A DNA stretch of 7,137 nt from a bacterium. Its GTDB lineage: Bacteria; Actinomycetota; Acidimicrobiia; Acidimicrobiales; CATQHL01. The stretch lies in NCBI GenBank assembly GCA_026713745.1, contig JAPONU010000392.1, positions 1-7,137 of the forward strand. Reading direction: 5' to 3'. Shown in pieces: positions 1 to 5,715 of the stretch. The notes under the pieces were generated by a model that saw nothing but the letters and a program-made list of their open reading frames with translations, did no database searches and had not been told where the DNA came from. Each line of letters begins with the position of its first letter. Within the stretch, counting starts at the first letter, position 1. A program made the translations under genes and the position numbers.

Positions 1-732
1 CAGGCGCCGGTACAGGTACGCCTCCTCGCGCCCCGCCGCCAGCCGTGCGGCCAGGTTGACCGCTCCCCGCACCGCCACGTCCCACTGACCCGAGGCGTCG
101 GGGATGTCCTCGATCCGGCCGTAGCGACCCAGAACCGCCGCGGCCGACTTCGCGCCCCAGCCCGCCAGGCCACCGAATCCGTCGGCGCTGTCGCCCACCA
201 GTGCCAGGTAGTCGGGAATCGAGGTGGGCGGGACGCCGAACCGCTCCACCACCCCGGCCCAGTCGGTGATCCGGCCGTGACGGCGATCGAACTGCACCAC
301 CCGCCCGTCGCCGCTCACACACTGCGCCAGGTCCTTGTCGGGGGTGCAGACCAGGATCCGCTCCACGGCGGGATCCGTCGCCGCCCGGGCGGCGGCCGTG
401 GCCAGCGCGTCGTCGGCCTCGTAGTCGGTCATCGCCCATACGGTGAAACCGGCGGCGGCGGTCACCTCCTCCAGCAGAGGGAACTGCGCCAGCAGGTCGG
501 CGTCGATCCCCTCGCCGCTCTTGTAGCCCGGGTACATGTCGTTGCGGAACGACGGGATCACATGGTCGGTGGCGACGCCCACGTGGGTGGCGCCGTCGGC
601 GACCATGCGAAGCAGGCCGCTGACCACCGCCCGGGTGGCCGCCACCTCCTGGCCGGTGATGGTGCGGTGCGACGGGCGGGCGAAGTACTGCCGGAACAGT
701 TCATAGGTTCCGTCGACGAGGTGGACCTGCAT
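1..732 (-). CDS. 5'-3' exonuclease (FEN/PolI 5'-nuclease family), C-terminus cut off by window edge
   Basis: A stand-alone 5' nuclease related to the N-terminal domain of DNA polymerase I; this family trims 5' flaps and RNA primers in repair and lagging-strand maturation. The first 244 residues are visible with no stop before position 1. Metal-site and helical-arch signatures appear in order: VDG (6-8), the YPGYKSG segment (67-73), DYEADD (103-108), TPDKDL (130-135), GDSADG (180-185), then an H3TH-like DNA-binding segment GLAGWGAKSAA (188-198). The acidic residues expected to hold the metals (D7, E105, D107, D108, D132, D134, D181, D184) are all present. No polymerase domain can be seen, and actinobacterial stand-alone members are usually around 300 residues, so perhaps 50-80 residues are missing. 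The ATG at 732 is chosen because it directly precedes the conserved VDG strand and follows a G-rich ribosome-binding stretch. It lies 29 nt after the epimerase stop, so the two are probably co-transcribed. Confidence 0.9.
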   Translation of the reverse strand, partial: MQVHLVDGTYELFRQYFARPSHRTITGQEVAATRAVVSGLLRMVADGATHVGVATDHVIPSFRNDMYPGYKSGEGIDADLLAQFPLLEEVTAAAGFTVWAMTDYEADDALATAAARAATDPAVERILVCTPDKDLAQCVSGDGRVVQFDRRHGRITDWAGVVERFGVPPTSIPDYLALVGDSADGFGGLAGWGAKSAAAVLGRYGRIEDIPDASGQWDVAVRGAVNLAARLAAGREEAYLYRRL

Positions 733-761
733 TCCCTGCCCCCCTGGCCGCCCGCCCCGGC

Positions 762-1163
762 CTACTCCTCGACCAGCTCGATGAGCGTGCCGAACGATCC
801 CTTCGGATGCACGAAGGCGATGGTCGTGCCGCGTGAGCCCGACCGGGGCTCCCGGTCGATCGGAGTGGCGCCGGCGGCGACCATGGCGGCCAGCGCCGCC
901 GCGCAGTCCTCCACCCGGTAGCCGACGTGGTGCAGCCCCTCGCCGCGGCGCTCGATGAACCTGGCCACCGGCGAGTCGGGTCGCGTCGGGGAGATGAGCT
1001 GGATGTAGGAGTCCGCCACCGCCAGCAGGGCCTCCTCCACGCCGTCGCGTTCGACGGTCTCCCGGTGTGCCACGGTGGCGCCGAATGCCCGGCGGTGGTA
1101 GTCCACGGCGGCTTCGAGGTCGCGCACGGCAAGGGCCACGTGGTCGATCTCGGTGAGCAGCAC
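762..1163 (-). CDS. mce: methylmalonyl-CoA epimerase
   Basis: Interconverts (2R)- and (2S)-methylmalonyl-CoA, linking propionyl-CoA carboxylation to the B12-dependent mutase. The 133-residue product is a single glyoxalase/VOC-fold protein of normal family length. The four metal ligands of the family are recognisable: H8 in IDHVALAV, Q55 in YIQLISP, H79 in GLHHVGYRVED and E129 in TLIELVEE. The late motif FVHPKGSFGTLIEL is also typical. The open frame extends upstream to 1367, but that part reads into the divergent thiolase and is low-complexity. No ATG lies near the conserved domain, so a GTG at 1163 (MLLTEIDHVALAV) is preferred because it matches family N-termini; its ribosome-binding site is weak, so the start is moderately uncertain. 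It is divergent from a thiolase, a pairing that I recall from Streptomyces and other actinobacteria, which supports a role in acyl-CoA metabolism. The exonuclease follows 29 nt downstream. Confidence 0.92.
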   Translation of the reverse strand: MLLTEIDHVALAVRDLEAAVDYHRRAFGATVAHRETVERDGVEEALLAVADSYIQLISPTRPDSPVARFIERRGEGLHHVGYRVEDCAAALAAMVAAGATPIDREPRSGSRGTTIAFVHPKGSFGTLIELVEE

Positions 1164-1222
1164 AGCCCCATGATGCCCGCGGCACCACCCAACGCGTCGG
1201 GGGTGCGGCTGCGGGGCACCGC

Positions 1223-1261
1223 TAGCGTGGCCGGGACAGCCCCAACCCGCCGCCACGGAGG
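1223..1261 (+). promoter_or_regulatory. possible -10 element and strong ribosome-binding site of the thiolase
   Basis: The 103-nt divergent gap (1164-1266) must hold both promoters. On the plus strand TAGCGT (1223-1228) fits the actinobacterial TANNNT -10 pattern, but no convincing -35 precedes it. GGAGG at 1257-1261, 5 nt before the ATG at 1267, is a clear ribosome-binding site and fixes the thiolase start. The RBS is well supported; the -10 is a weak guess. Confidence 0.45.
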
Positions 1262-1266
1262 TCGAC

Positions 1267-2460
1267 ATGAGCCCAACGCTGATCCTTGGAGGTGCCCGCA
1301 CGCCGATCGGCAGGTTCTCGGGGGGGCTCTCGTCGTTCTCCGCAACCGACCTCGGCGGCCTCGCCATCAGCGCAGCCCTCGAGACAACCGGCGTTCCGGC
1401 CTCCGAGGTGGACTACGTGTTCATGGGGCAGGTGCTGCTGGCCGGCGAGGGCCAGGCTCCGGCACGGGCCGCCGCCACGAAGGCGGGCATCCCGCTCACC
1501 GCGCCTGCCGCCACGGTGAACAAGGTCTGCCTCTCCGGGCTCAACGCCGTCTACCTGGCCGGCCGGATGATCGCCGCCGGCGACGCGGACATCGTCGTGG
1601 CTGGTGGCATGGAGTCCATGAGTGGGGCGCCCTATCTGGTGCCGGGGGCGCGTGCGGGGCTGCGAGCGGGCGACGCCACGTTGTTGGACTCGATGATGCA
1701 CGACGGTTTGACCTGCGCCATCGAGGGCCGGTCCATGGGCCTCAGCACAGAACACCATCTCGCCGCCATCGGCGGCATCAGCCGCGCCGACCAGGACGCC
1801 TTCTCGGCCGCCTCGCACGAGCGGGCCGCACGAGCCACCAAGGACGGACTCCTCGACAGCGAGATCGCCCCTGTCGAGGTGCCCCAGCGGCGCGGCGACC
1901 CCGTGGTCGTGGCGAATGACGAAGGCATCCGTCCCGACACCAGCGCCGAGTCACTGGCCCGGCTGCGCCCCGCCTTCGATTCCCAGGGCACAGTGACCCC
2001 CGGGAACGCTTCGCAGATCTCCGACGGCGCCTCGGCGCTGGTGCTGGCGTCGGCCGCCGCAGCCGAGCGGCTCGGCCTGACCCCGCTCGCCGAAGTCATC
2101 TCCTACGGCCAGGTGGCCGGCCCGGACACCTCGCTGCTGACCCAGCCGGCGGTGGCCATCGACAAGGCGCTCGAGCGGACCGGCGCCGAATTGGGTGACA
2201 TCGATCTGTTCGAGATCAACGAGGCGTTCGCCGCGGTGGTGCTGGCCAGCATGGCAGCCCTCGGGATACCGCACGACGTGGTGAACGTGAATGGCGGCGC
2301 CGTCGCCCTGGGGCACCCCATCGGGGCCTCGGGCAACCGCGTCCTGCTGACGCTGATGCACGAGCTGCAGCGGCGCGGCGGCGGGCTGGGTGCGGCCGCC
2401 CTCTGCGGCGGCGGCGGGCAGGGCGATGCGGCCCTCGTACGGGTTCCCGCCGCTCCGTAA
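1267..2460 (+). CDS. acetyl-CoA C-acyltransferase (thiolase II family)
   Basis: Claisen-type thiolase that condenses two acetyl-CoA or cleaves 3-ketoacyl-CoA, acting in the cytoplasm. At 397 residues it is a full-length thiolase. The acylated cysteine is C88 in NKVCLSGLNAV. The other active-site signatures are NEAF (318-321), GGAVALGHPIGASG with H350, and the second catalytic cysteine C380 in LCGGGGQGDAALV. The N-terminal substrate-fold signature ARTPIGRFSGG is intact. The residue after C88 is Leu where many thiolases have Gly or Ala; I believe this also occurs in other actinobacterial thiolases and do not treat it as a defect. The ATG follows GGAGG with 5 nt spacing. It is divergent from methylmalonyl-CoA epimerase, suggesting linked acyl-CoA metabolism. 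Biosynthetic (acetoacetyl-CoA) and degradative roles cannot be told apart from sequence alone. Confidence 0.93.
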   Translation: MSPTLILGGARTPIGRFSGGLSSFSATDLGGLAISAALETTGVPASEVDYVFMGQVLLAGEGQAPARAAATKAGIPLTAPAATVNKVCLSGLNAVYLAGRMIAAGDADIVVAGGMESMSGAPYLVPGARAGLRAGDATLLDSMMHDGLTCAIEGRSMGLSTEHHLAAIGGISRADQDAFSAASHERAARATKDGLLDSEIAPVEVPQRRGDPVVVANDEGIRPDTSAESLARLRPAFDSQGTVTPGNASQISDGASALVLASAAAAERLGLTPLAEVISYGQVAGPDTSLLTQPAVAIDKALERTGAELGDIDLFEINEAFAAVVLASMAALGIPHDVVNVNGGAVALGHPIGASGNRVLLTLMHELQRRGGGLGAAALCGGGGQGDAALVRVPAAP

Positions 2461-2530
2461 CCCCGACGTTACGGACGTAATATTGCAGACATCGCTTTGA
2501 ACAGGGAAAACACGGCGCTGTCGGGCGTAC

Positions 2531-2559
2531 TTGACACATCTGCGTCAAGCTCGTAACAT
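2531..2559 (+). promoter_or_regulatory. near-consensus housekeeping sigma-factor promoter
   Basis: TTGACA at 2531-2536 (6/6 to consensus), a 17-nt spacer, then TAACAT at 2554-2559 (4/6). It stands alone between two convergent genes and points away from any open reading frame, toward the C-rich stretch and long hairpin at 2584-2683. The expected start of transcription is about 2565-2567. In DNA this GC-rich a perfect -35 at exact spacing is unlikely by chance, but activity is inferred. Confidence 0.65.
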
Positions 2560-2565
2560 AAGCCT

Positions 2566-2690
2566 CGTGGTTCTCATCGGGGTTTGCACGATCTTCCCCT
2601 CCCCCGGTGCGACGGTCGGGGCGCTGCCTCGTCGGGCTGTAACGTAGCCCGCGCCCACAGCCCACGAGGAGCGCCCCGACCGTATTTCTC
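2566..2690 (+). ncRNA. candidate small RNA with C-rich loops (6C-like architecture)
   Basis: No reading frame of note lies between the promoter at 2531-2559 and the hairpin ending at 2683, so the predicted product is a transcript of about 120 nt. Its first foldable hairpin is closed by GCAC (2586-2589) with GTGC (2607-2610), extendable by a U-G and a U-A pair. It exposes a 17-nt loop containing C4-T-C5 (2595-2605). The second hairpin (2612-2683) has an apical loop with two CCC runs. Two hairpins with C-rich loops recall the actinobacterial 6C RNA motif, which is defined by at least six C in each loop; the runs here are interrupted, so membership is not claimed. A C-rich loop could pair with G-rich ribosome-binding sites. 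Both ends and the function are inferred. Confidence 0.5.
2612..2683. terminator. very long hairpin between convergent genes, likely bidirectional terminator
   Basis: A 14-bp perfect stem (2612-2625 with 2670-2683) continues, after a bulged G at 2626, into 6 bp (2627-2632 with 2664-2669). After a bulged C at 2633 it continues into 7 bp (GGGCTGT 2634-2640 with ACAGCCC 2657-2663), leaving a 16-nt loop. An alternative inner hairpin is CGGGCT (2633-2638) with AGCCCG (2646-2651). It lies between the 3' ends of the thiolase and recR, where a terminator for both strands is expected, and could also end the candidate small RNA. The T-tract is poor on both sides (ATTTC on the plus strand), as is common for GC-rich actinobacterial terminators. 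Confidence 0.7.
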
Positions 2691-2713
2691 CCGCTGATTG
2701 GTTGCCGCGGGTC

Positions 2714-3328
2714 TCAGTCCCGCAGGATGTCCCGGCGGCCGGTGAGCGCCCGACCCAGCGTCAACTCGTCGGCGTATTCCAGGTCACCACCCACGGGCAG
2801 GCCGCTCGCCAGGCGGGTGACGCTGACACCGAGCGGGCCCAGCACGCCGGCCACGTACATGGCGGTCGCCTCCCCCTCCAGGTTGGGGTTGGTCCCGACG
2901 ACGACCTCGGTGACAGGCTCGTCGCCGACGCGCCGCAACAACTCCGCCATCCGCAGTTGCTCGGGCCCGATGCCCTCCATGGGATTGATCGCCCCGTGCA
3001 GGACGTGGTAGAGCCCCTTGAACTCCCCGGTCCGTTCGAACGCCACGACGTCACGGGGGTCTTCGACGACACAGATCAGGGACTCGTCGCGACGAGGATC
3101 GCTGCAGATGTCGCACAGTTCGTCTGTGGCCATGTTGCAGCAACGGCGGCAGAACCGCACGCTGCGCTTCGCCTCGTTGATCGCCGCTGACAGGTCCTCG
3201 GCATCGGCCGTCGGCGCTTTCAGCAGGTGAAATGCGATGCGTTGGGCCGACTTCGGGCCGATGCCGGGCAGGCGTCCCAGCTGGTCGATCAGCTCCTGGA
3301 TCGGGGCGGTATAGCCGCCGGTGGCCAC
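2714..3328 (-). CDS. recR: recombination mediator protein RecR
   Basis: RecR works with RecO (and RecF) to load RecA onto SSB-coated single-stranded DNA at gaps. The 204-residue product has the usual length and domain order. These are a helix-hairpin-helix LPGIGPKSAQRIAFHLL (20-36); a four-cysteine zinc finger with C60, C63, C72 and C75; a Toprim domain with VVEDPRDVVAFE (87-98) and GTNPNLEGEATAMY (145-158); and the C-terminal GLPVGGDLEYADELTLGRAL segment. The open frame continues upstream to 3754, but that part is a shadow of dnaX. The GTG at 3328 is chosen because it leaves the normal short N-terminus before the family's IQELIDQLGRLPGIG segment. It begins 11 nt after the dnaX stop, so the two are probably one transcript. 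The nucleoid protein gene ybaB, often found between these two genes in other bacteria, is absent. Confidence 0.96.
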   Translation of the reverse strand: MATGGYTAPIQELIDQLGRLPGIGPKSAQRIAFHLLKAPTADAEDLSAAINEAKRSVRFCRRCCNMATDELCDICSDPRRDESLICVVEDPRDVVAFERTGEFKGLYHVLHGAINPMEGIGPEQLRMAELLRRVGDEPVTEVVVGTNPNLEGEATAMYVAGVLGPLGVSVTRLASGLPVGGDLEYADELTLGRALTGRRDILRD

Positions 3329-3339
3329 GGCGTGTCCCG

Positions 3340-5274
3340 CTAGGTGGCTTCGAGTTCGACGAGGCGTGAGCCGGGAAACGCCTGCTGAACCTGCGCCACC
3401 CCGCTGCGGTCCCCGCTGATCGGCCGCGCCTTGGGAAGGGCCGTGGTCTTCAAGCCCTCCCCGAGATACGGCGAACTCGTGGCCGGGGCACCCGCCGACT
3501 CCGACGGCGGGCCCGGCGTGCTGCGGTCGTCGAGTACGAACTCGACGGTCACGGGACGATCGAAGCAACGCCCGAATTCCGCCTCGACGGCCGAGCGCAA
3601 GTCCTCGCACCGATCCAGGGACCCGGGCGTGGGGAACGCCAGCCGGAGGGCGCCGGGCGCGTTCGGCAGGAAGCGCCCGGTGGCGAGCCGCGCGCCGGCG
3701 CTCTTGGGCAACGCCGACACGGCCCGCAGCGACGGCAGGATCTCCTCCACCCACGCCAGCACTGCTTCATCGCGATCCGGCGGCGGCGCCGCTGCGGCCG
3801 GTTGGTCCACGGGGCTGCCGGCCTGGGTGGTCGGTCGGTCGTCAACCGACCCGGGCGCCACAGCTGCCTGCGCGGCGCCCGAGTCGCCGCCTCGGGGCAT
3901 CGAAGGCTCGGCATCTCGTGTGGTGGCAGGCGGATCACCGCCCGGCTCGGGCGGGGGTTCGGGCCGCGATTCGGACGGCGATTCGGGCGAGGGTTCGGGC
4001 GACGCCGGCTCGCTTCCGGCGCCCGGCTCCGGCGGTCTTGCGTTGGCAATAGCGTCTTTCGCTCCGGCGAAGGCTCCGCTCGGGCGCGCCCGACGTTCCC
4101 GGGGGCCGGCGCGGTCCGGGGGCCGGCGGGCGGGCGACGCCGCACCCGGTGGGGCGGCTGGGCTCGACGCTCCCCCGCTGCCGCCCCGCTCGAGACGTTC
4201 CACGCGTTCCGCCAGGGACTGCAGGGTGAGACCGATGTCGGGATTGGTGAGCCGCACCAGCGCCAGATCCAGGTCGACGCGGGGATCGGGCGCCTCGCGC
4301 ATCGCCACCAGCGCCGTGCCCAGGAGTTCGAGCGCGGCGGTGAGGGCGCGCGGGCGGAGCCGGCCCGCCAGCTCGACCGCTGCGGACCGCTCGGCGGCCG
4401 GCAGATGCTCCAGTGGTGCGTCCACCGAGGCCAGGAAGGCGTTGCGCAGCCGGGCTAGGAGGGCTTCGCCGAGGATGCGGGGCTCGCGCCCGGCCCGGGC
4501 GGCCGCGTCGGCGGCGCCGAGCGCCGCAGCGGTTTCTCCCGCCGCGACGGCCTCCAGTACCGCGGTCACCACATCCGCGCCGTCGGGTGCCCGGCCGGCG
4601 GCAGCCACGGCGTCGAGCGCGGAGAGGGTGTCGCGAGCCGACCCGCCGCCGGTGGCCAGTACGTATGCCAGGTCCGCCTCGGACACGGCCAAACCGGCGT
4701 CGGCCGCCACGGCCCGGACATGACTCTCCAACGCTCCGGCGTCAAGCAACTCGAAGTGCAGGTGCTGCGTGCGGCTGCGGATGGTCGGCGCCACCTTGTG
4801 CGGTTCGGTGGTGCAGAGCACGAACACCACATGGGGGGGCGGCTCCTCGAGCGTCTTCAGCAGGGCGTTCTCCGCGCCTGGCGTGAGCATGTGCACCTCG
4901 TCGAGCACGTAGACCTTGGCCCGGCCCGACGTGCCGATGGCGACCCTGCTGATGAGTTCCCGGATGTCGTCGACCTTGTTGTTGGAGGCGGCGTCCAACT
5001 CGTGCAGCTCGTAGGAGGTGCCCGCGGCGATGGACGTGCAGAACGGGCACGTCCCGCACGGCTCACCGTCGCTGAGGCCCTCGCAGTTGAGAGCCTTGGC
5101 CAGGATGCGGGCGGTGGACGTCTTCCCCGTGCCGCGGGGACCGCTGAACAGGTAGGCGTGGCCGACGCGATCGGTGGCCACGGCGTTGCGCAGCGCGGCG
5201 GTGACGTGGTCCTGGCCGATGATCTCGCCGAAGCGCGCCGGCCGGTAACGCAGGTAGAGCGACTGATGCACCAT
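3340..5274 (-). CDS. dnaX: DNA polymerase III subunit gamma/tau
   Basis: The ATPase core of the clamp loader, which opens the beta clamp and, in its tau form, couples polymerase and helicase. The 644-residue product has an AAA+ module with Walker A GPRGTGKT (45-52). A zinc site with C64, C73, C76 and C79 follows, then Walker B VLDEVH (123-128), sensor 1 and the SRT arginine-finger motif (167-169), and GSARD (211-215) in the lid. Residues about 220-360 fit the collar domain. About 363-500 is a Pro/Glu/Ser/Ala-rich disordered linker containing short tandem repeats. About 502-582 is a folded tau-type C-terminal domain, followed by a tail ending in FPGSRLVELEAT. The open frame extends to 5880, but the first 202 codons overlie the SRP RNA and tRNA-Ser; the ATG at 5274 gives the standard N-terminus SLYLRYRPARFGEIIGQ. 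No A-rich slippage site for a separate gamma form was seen. Confidence 0.96.
   Translation of the reverse strand: MVHQSLYLRYRPARFGEIIGQDHVTAALRNAVATDRVGHAYLFSGPRGTGKTSTARILAKALNCEGLSDGEPCGTCPFCTSIAAGTSYELHELDAASNNKVDDIRELISRVAIGTSGRAKVYVLDEVHMLTPGAENALLKTLEEPPPHVVFVLCTTEPHKVAPTIRSRTQHLHFELLDAGALESHVRAVAADAGLAVSEADLAYVLATGGGSARDTLSALDAVAAAGRAPDGADVVTAVLEAVAAGETAAALGAADAAARAGREPRILGEALLARLRNAFLASVDAPLEHLPAAERSAAVELAGRLRPRALTAALELLGTALVAMREAPDPRVDLDLALVRLTNPDIGLTLQSLAERVERLERGGSGGASSPAAPPGAASPARRPPDRAGPRERRARPSGAFAGAKDAIANARPPEPGAGSEPASPEPSPESPSESRPEPPPEPGGDPPATTRDAEPSMPRGGDSGAAQAAVAPGSVDDRPTTQAGSPVDQPAAAAPPPDRDEAVLAWVEEILPSLRAVSALPKSAGARLATGRFLPNAPGALRLAFPTPGSLDRCEDLRSAVEAEFGRCFDRPVTVEFVLDDRSTPGPPSESAGAPATSSPYLGEGLKTTALPKARPISGDRSGVAQVQQAFPGSRLVELEAT
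3958..4005 (-). repeat. four tandem 12-bp units inside the dnaX linker
   Basis: Four consecutive 12-bp units, each starting TTCGG on the plus strand (3958, 3970, 3982, 3994), encode a Ser-Pro-Glu-rich stretch at about residues 424-439 of DnaX. The period is a multiple of three, so gain or loss of a unit keeps the frame. This is probably replication slippage in a disordered linker with little functional constraint. Confidence 0.7.
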
Positions 5275-5306
5275 CGGGGCCGAGCCTAGTGACCCCCTGG
5301 GACAGC

Positions 5307-5339
5307 CATCGGACCGCCGGGCGGCTCGACATCGGACCG
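5307..5339. repeat. 10-bp direct repeat in the dnaX upstream region
   Basis: CATCGGACCG occurs at 5307-5316 and again at 5330-5339, 23 bp apart start to start, which is close to two helical turns. The copies lie in the 81-nt gap between the 3' end of the SRP RNA gene and the dnaX ATG, where a dnaX promoter or operator would sit. The intervening sequence contains a short GC-rich inverted repeat. A regulatory role is inference; no clear -10/-35 pair was found here. Confidence 0.45.
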
Positions 5340-5355
5340 GCGACCGTCCTCGGAT

Positions 5356-5461
5356 GTGGCGGCCAGGCGATCTGCGGCGCTCCGGGGTTCCCGCTGAGAG
5401 CTGCTGCCTCCCGGCCCTGACTCGGTTCACGGGCCCCGGTCGCACAGGACCCGGCCGCCAC
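5356..5461 (-). ncRNA. ffs: signal recognition particle RNA, small bacterial type (4.5S-like)
   Basis: RNA core of the signal recognition particle, which binds Ffh and targets membrane and secreted proteins to the translocon. Read on the minus strand the ends pair perfectly over 9 bp (GTGGCGGCC at 5461-5453 with GGCCGCCAC at 5364-5356), giving about 106 nt, the usual size of the small SRP RNA. The conserved Ffh-binding hairpin is present: GTGAACC (5430-5424), GTCAGG (5421-5416), a GNRA tetraloop GGGA (5412-5409) and AGCAGC (5405-5400) on the return strand. The most common tetraloop is GGAA, so GGGA is a mild variant. There is no Alu domain. Context agrees: SRP RNA commonly sits between tadA/tRNA-Ser and dnaX in Gram-positive bacteria. 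The exact 5' and 3' ends may differ by a few nucleotides. Confidence 0.93.
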
Positions 5462-5487
5462 GTCCCAGGACACTCACCGGCCACCAC

Positions 5488-5497
5488 AGGGTACCCT
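5488..5497. promoter_or_regulatory. perfect 10-bp palindrome between divergent ffs and tRNA-Ser
   Basis: AGGGTACCCT is a perfect palindrome in the 72-nt gap between the divergently transcribed SRP RNA and tRNA-Ser genes. Read on either strand it contains TACCCT, which fits the TANNNT -10 pattern. It could therefore act as a back-to-back -10 for both RNAs, giving start sites about 20-30 nt upstream of each mature 5' end. No good -35 hexamer was found on either side, so this remains a suggestion. Confidence 0.3.
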
Positions 5498-5533
5498 TGT
5501 CCGGCCTTCGGCGCTGCGGCACGGAGGCGACTT

Positions 5534-5620
5534 GGAGGGATGCGAGAGCGGACGATTCGGCACGCCTGGAGAGCGTGTGTGGTCCTTGGGCCACCGTGGG
5601 TTCGAATCCCACTCCCTCCG
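5534..5620 (+). tRNA. tRNA-Ser(GGA)
   Basis: An 87-nt class II tRNA. The acceptor stem GGAGGGA (5534-5540) pairs with TCCCTCC (5613-5619) and the discriminator base is G5620, as required for serine tRNAs. The D stem is CGA/TCG. The anticodon stem CACGC/GCGTG encloses the loop CTGGAGA, giving anticodon GGA (5568-5570), which reads UCC and UCU. A long variable arm (5578-5595) with a GTGG/CCAC stem identifies the serine class. The T arm is GTGGG-TTCGAAT-CCCAC. The 3' CCA is not encoded. Confidence 0.97.
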
Positions 5621-5715
5621 CTCGAGCGGGCTGCCAGCACGCCGGCCCACGGCACCCGCAGCCGGCGGCGTCCTGGACGGTCGGCCGGCTGAGCGACCGC
5701 CGGGAACGGACGGCC

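Noticed and set aside
1516..1548. Thiolase active-site motif reading CLSG instead of the common CGSG, as possible loss of function
   Set aside because: The catalytic Cys, Asn, His and second Cys are all present; only the neighbouring residue differs, which I take as normal subfamily variation.
927..1919. Long plus-strand open frame of 330 codons
   Set aside because: It overlaps the epimerase on the other strand and the thiolase in another frame. Its product is Arg/Gly/His-rich low complexity, typical of a shadow frame in GC-rich DNA.
2461..2580. Riboswitch or 5' leader of a coding gene
   Set aside because: The promoter points toward the 3' end of the convergent recR, and no gene on the plus strand follows for which it could be a leader.
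3329..3754. 142-codon N-terminal extension of recR
   Set aside because: It lies wholly over dnaX in another frame, and RecR of normal length begins at the GTG at 3328.
3431..4723. Plus-strand open frame of 430 codons opposite dnaX
   Set aside because: Ser/Arg/Ala-rich antisense shadow of the dnaX linker and collar regions; no motif.
3340..5274. Programmed frameshift in dnaX for a gamma form
   Set aside because: No run of A residues or slippery heptamer was seen in this GC-rich gene.
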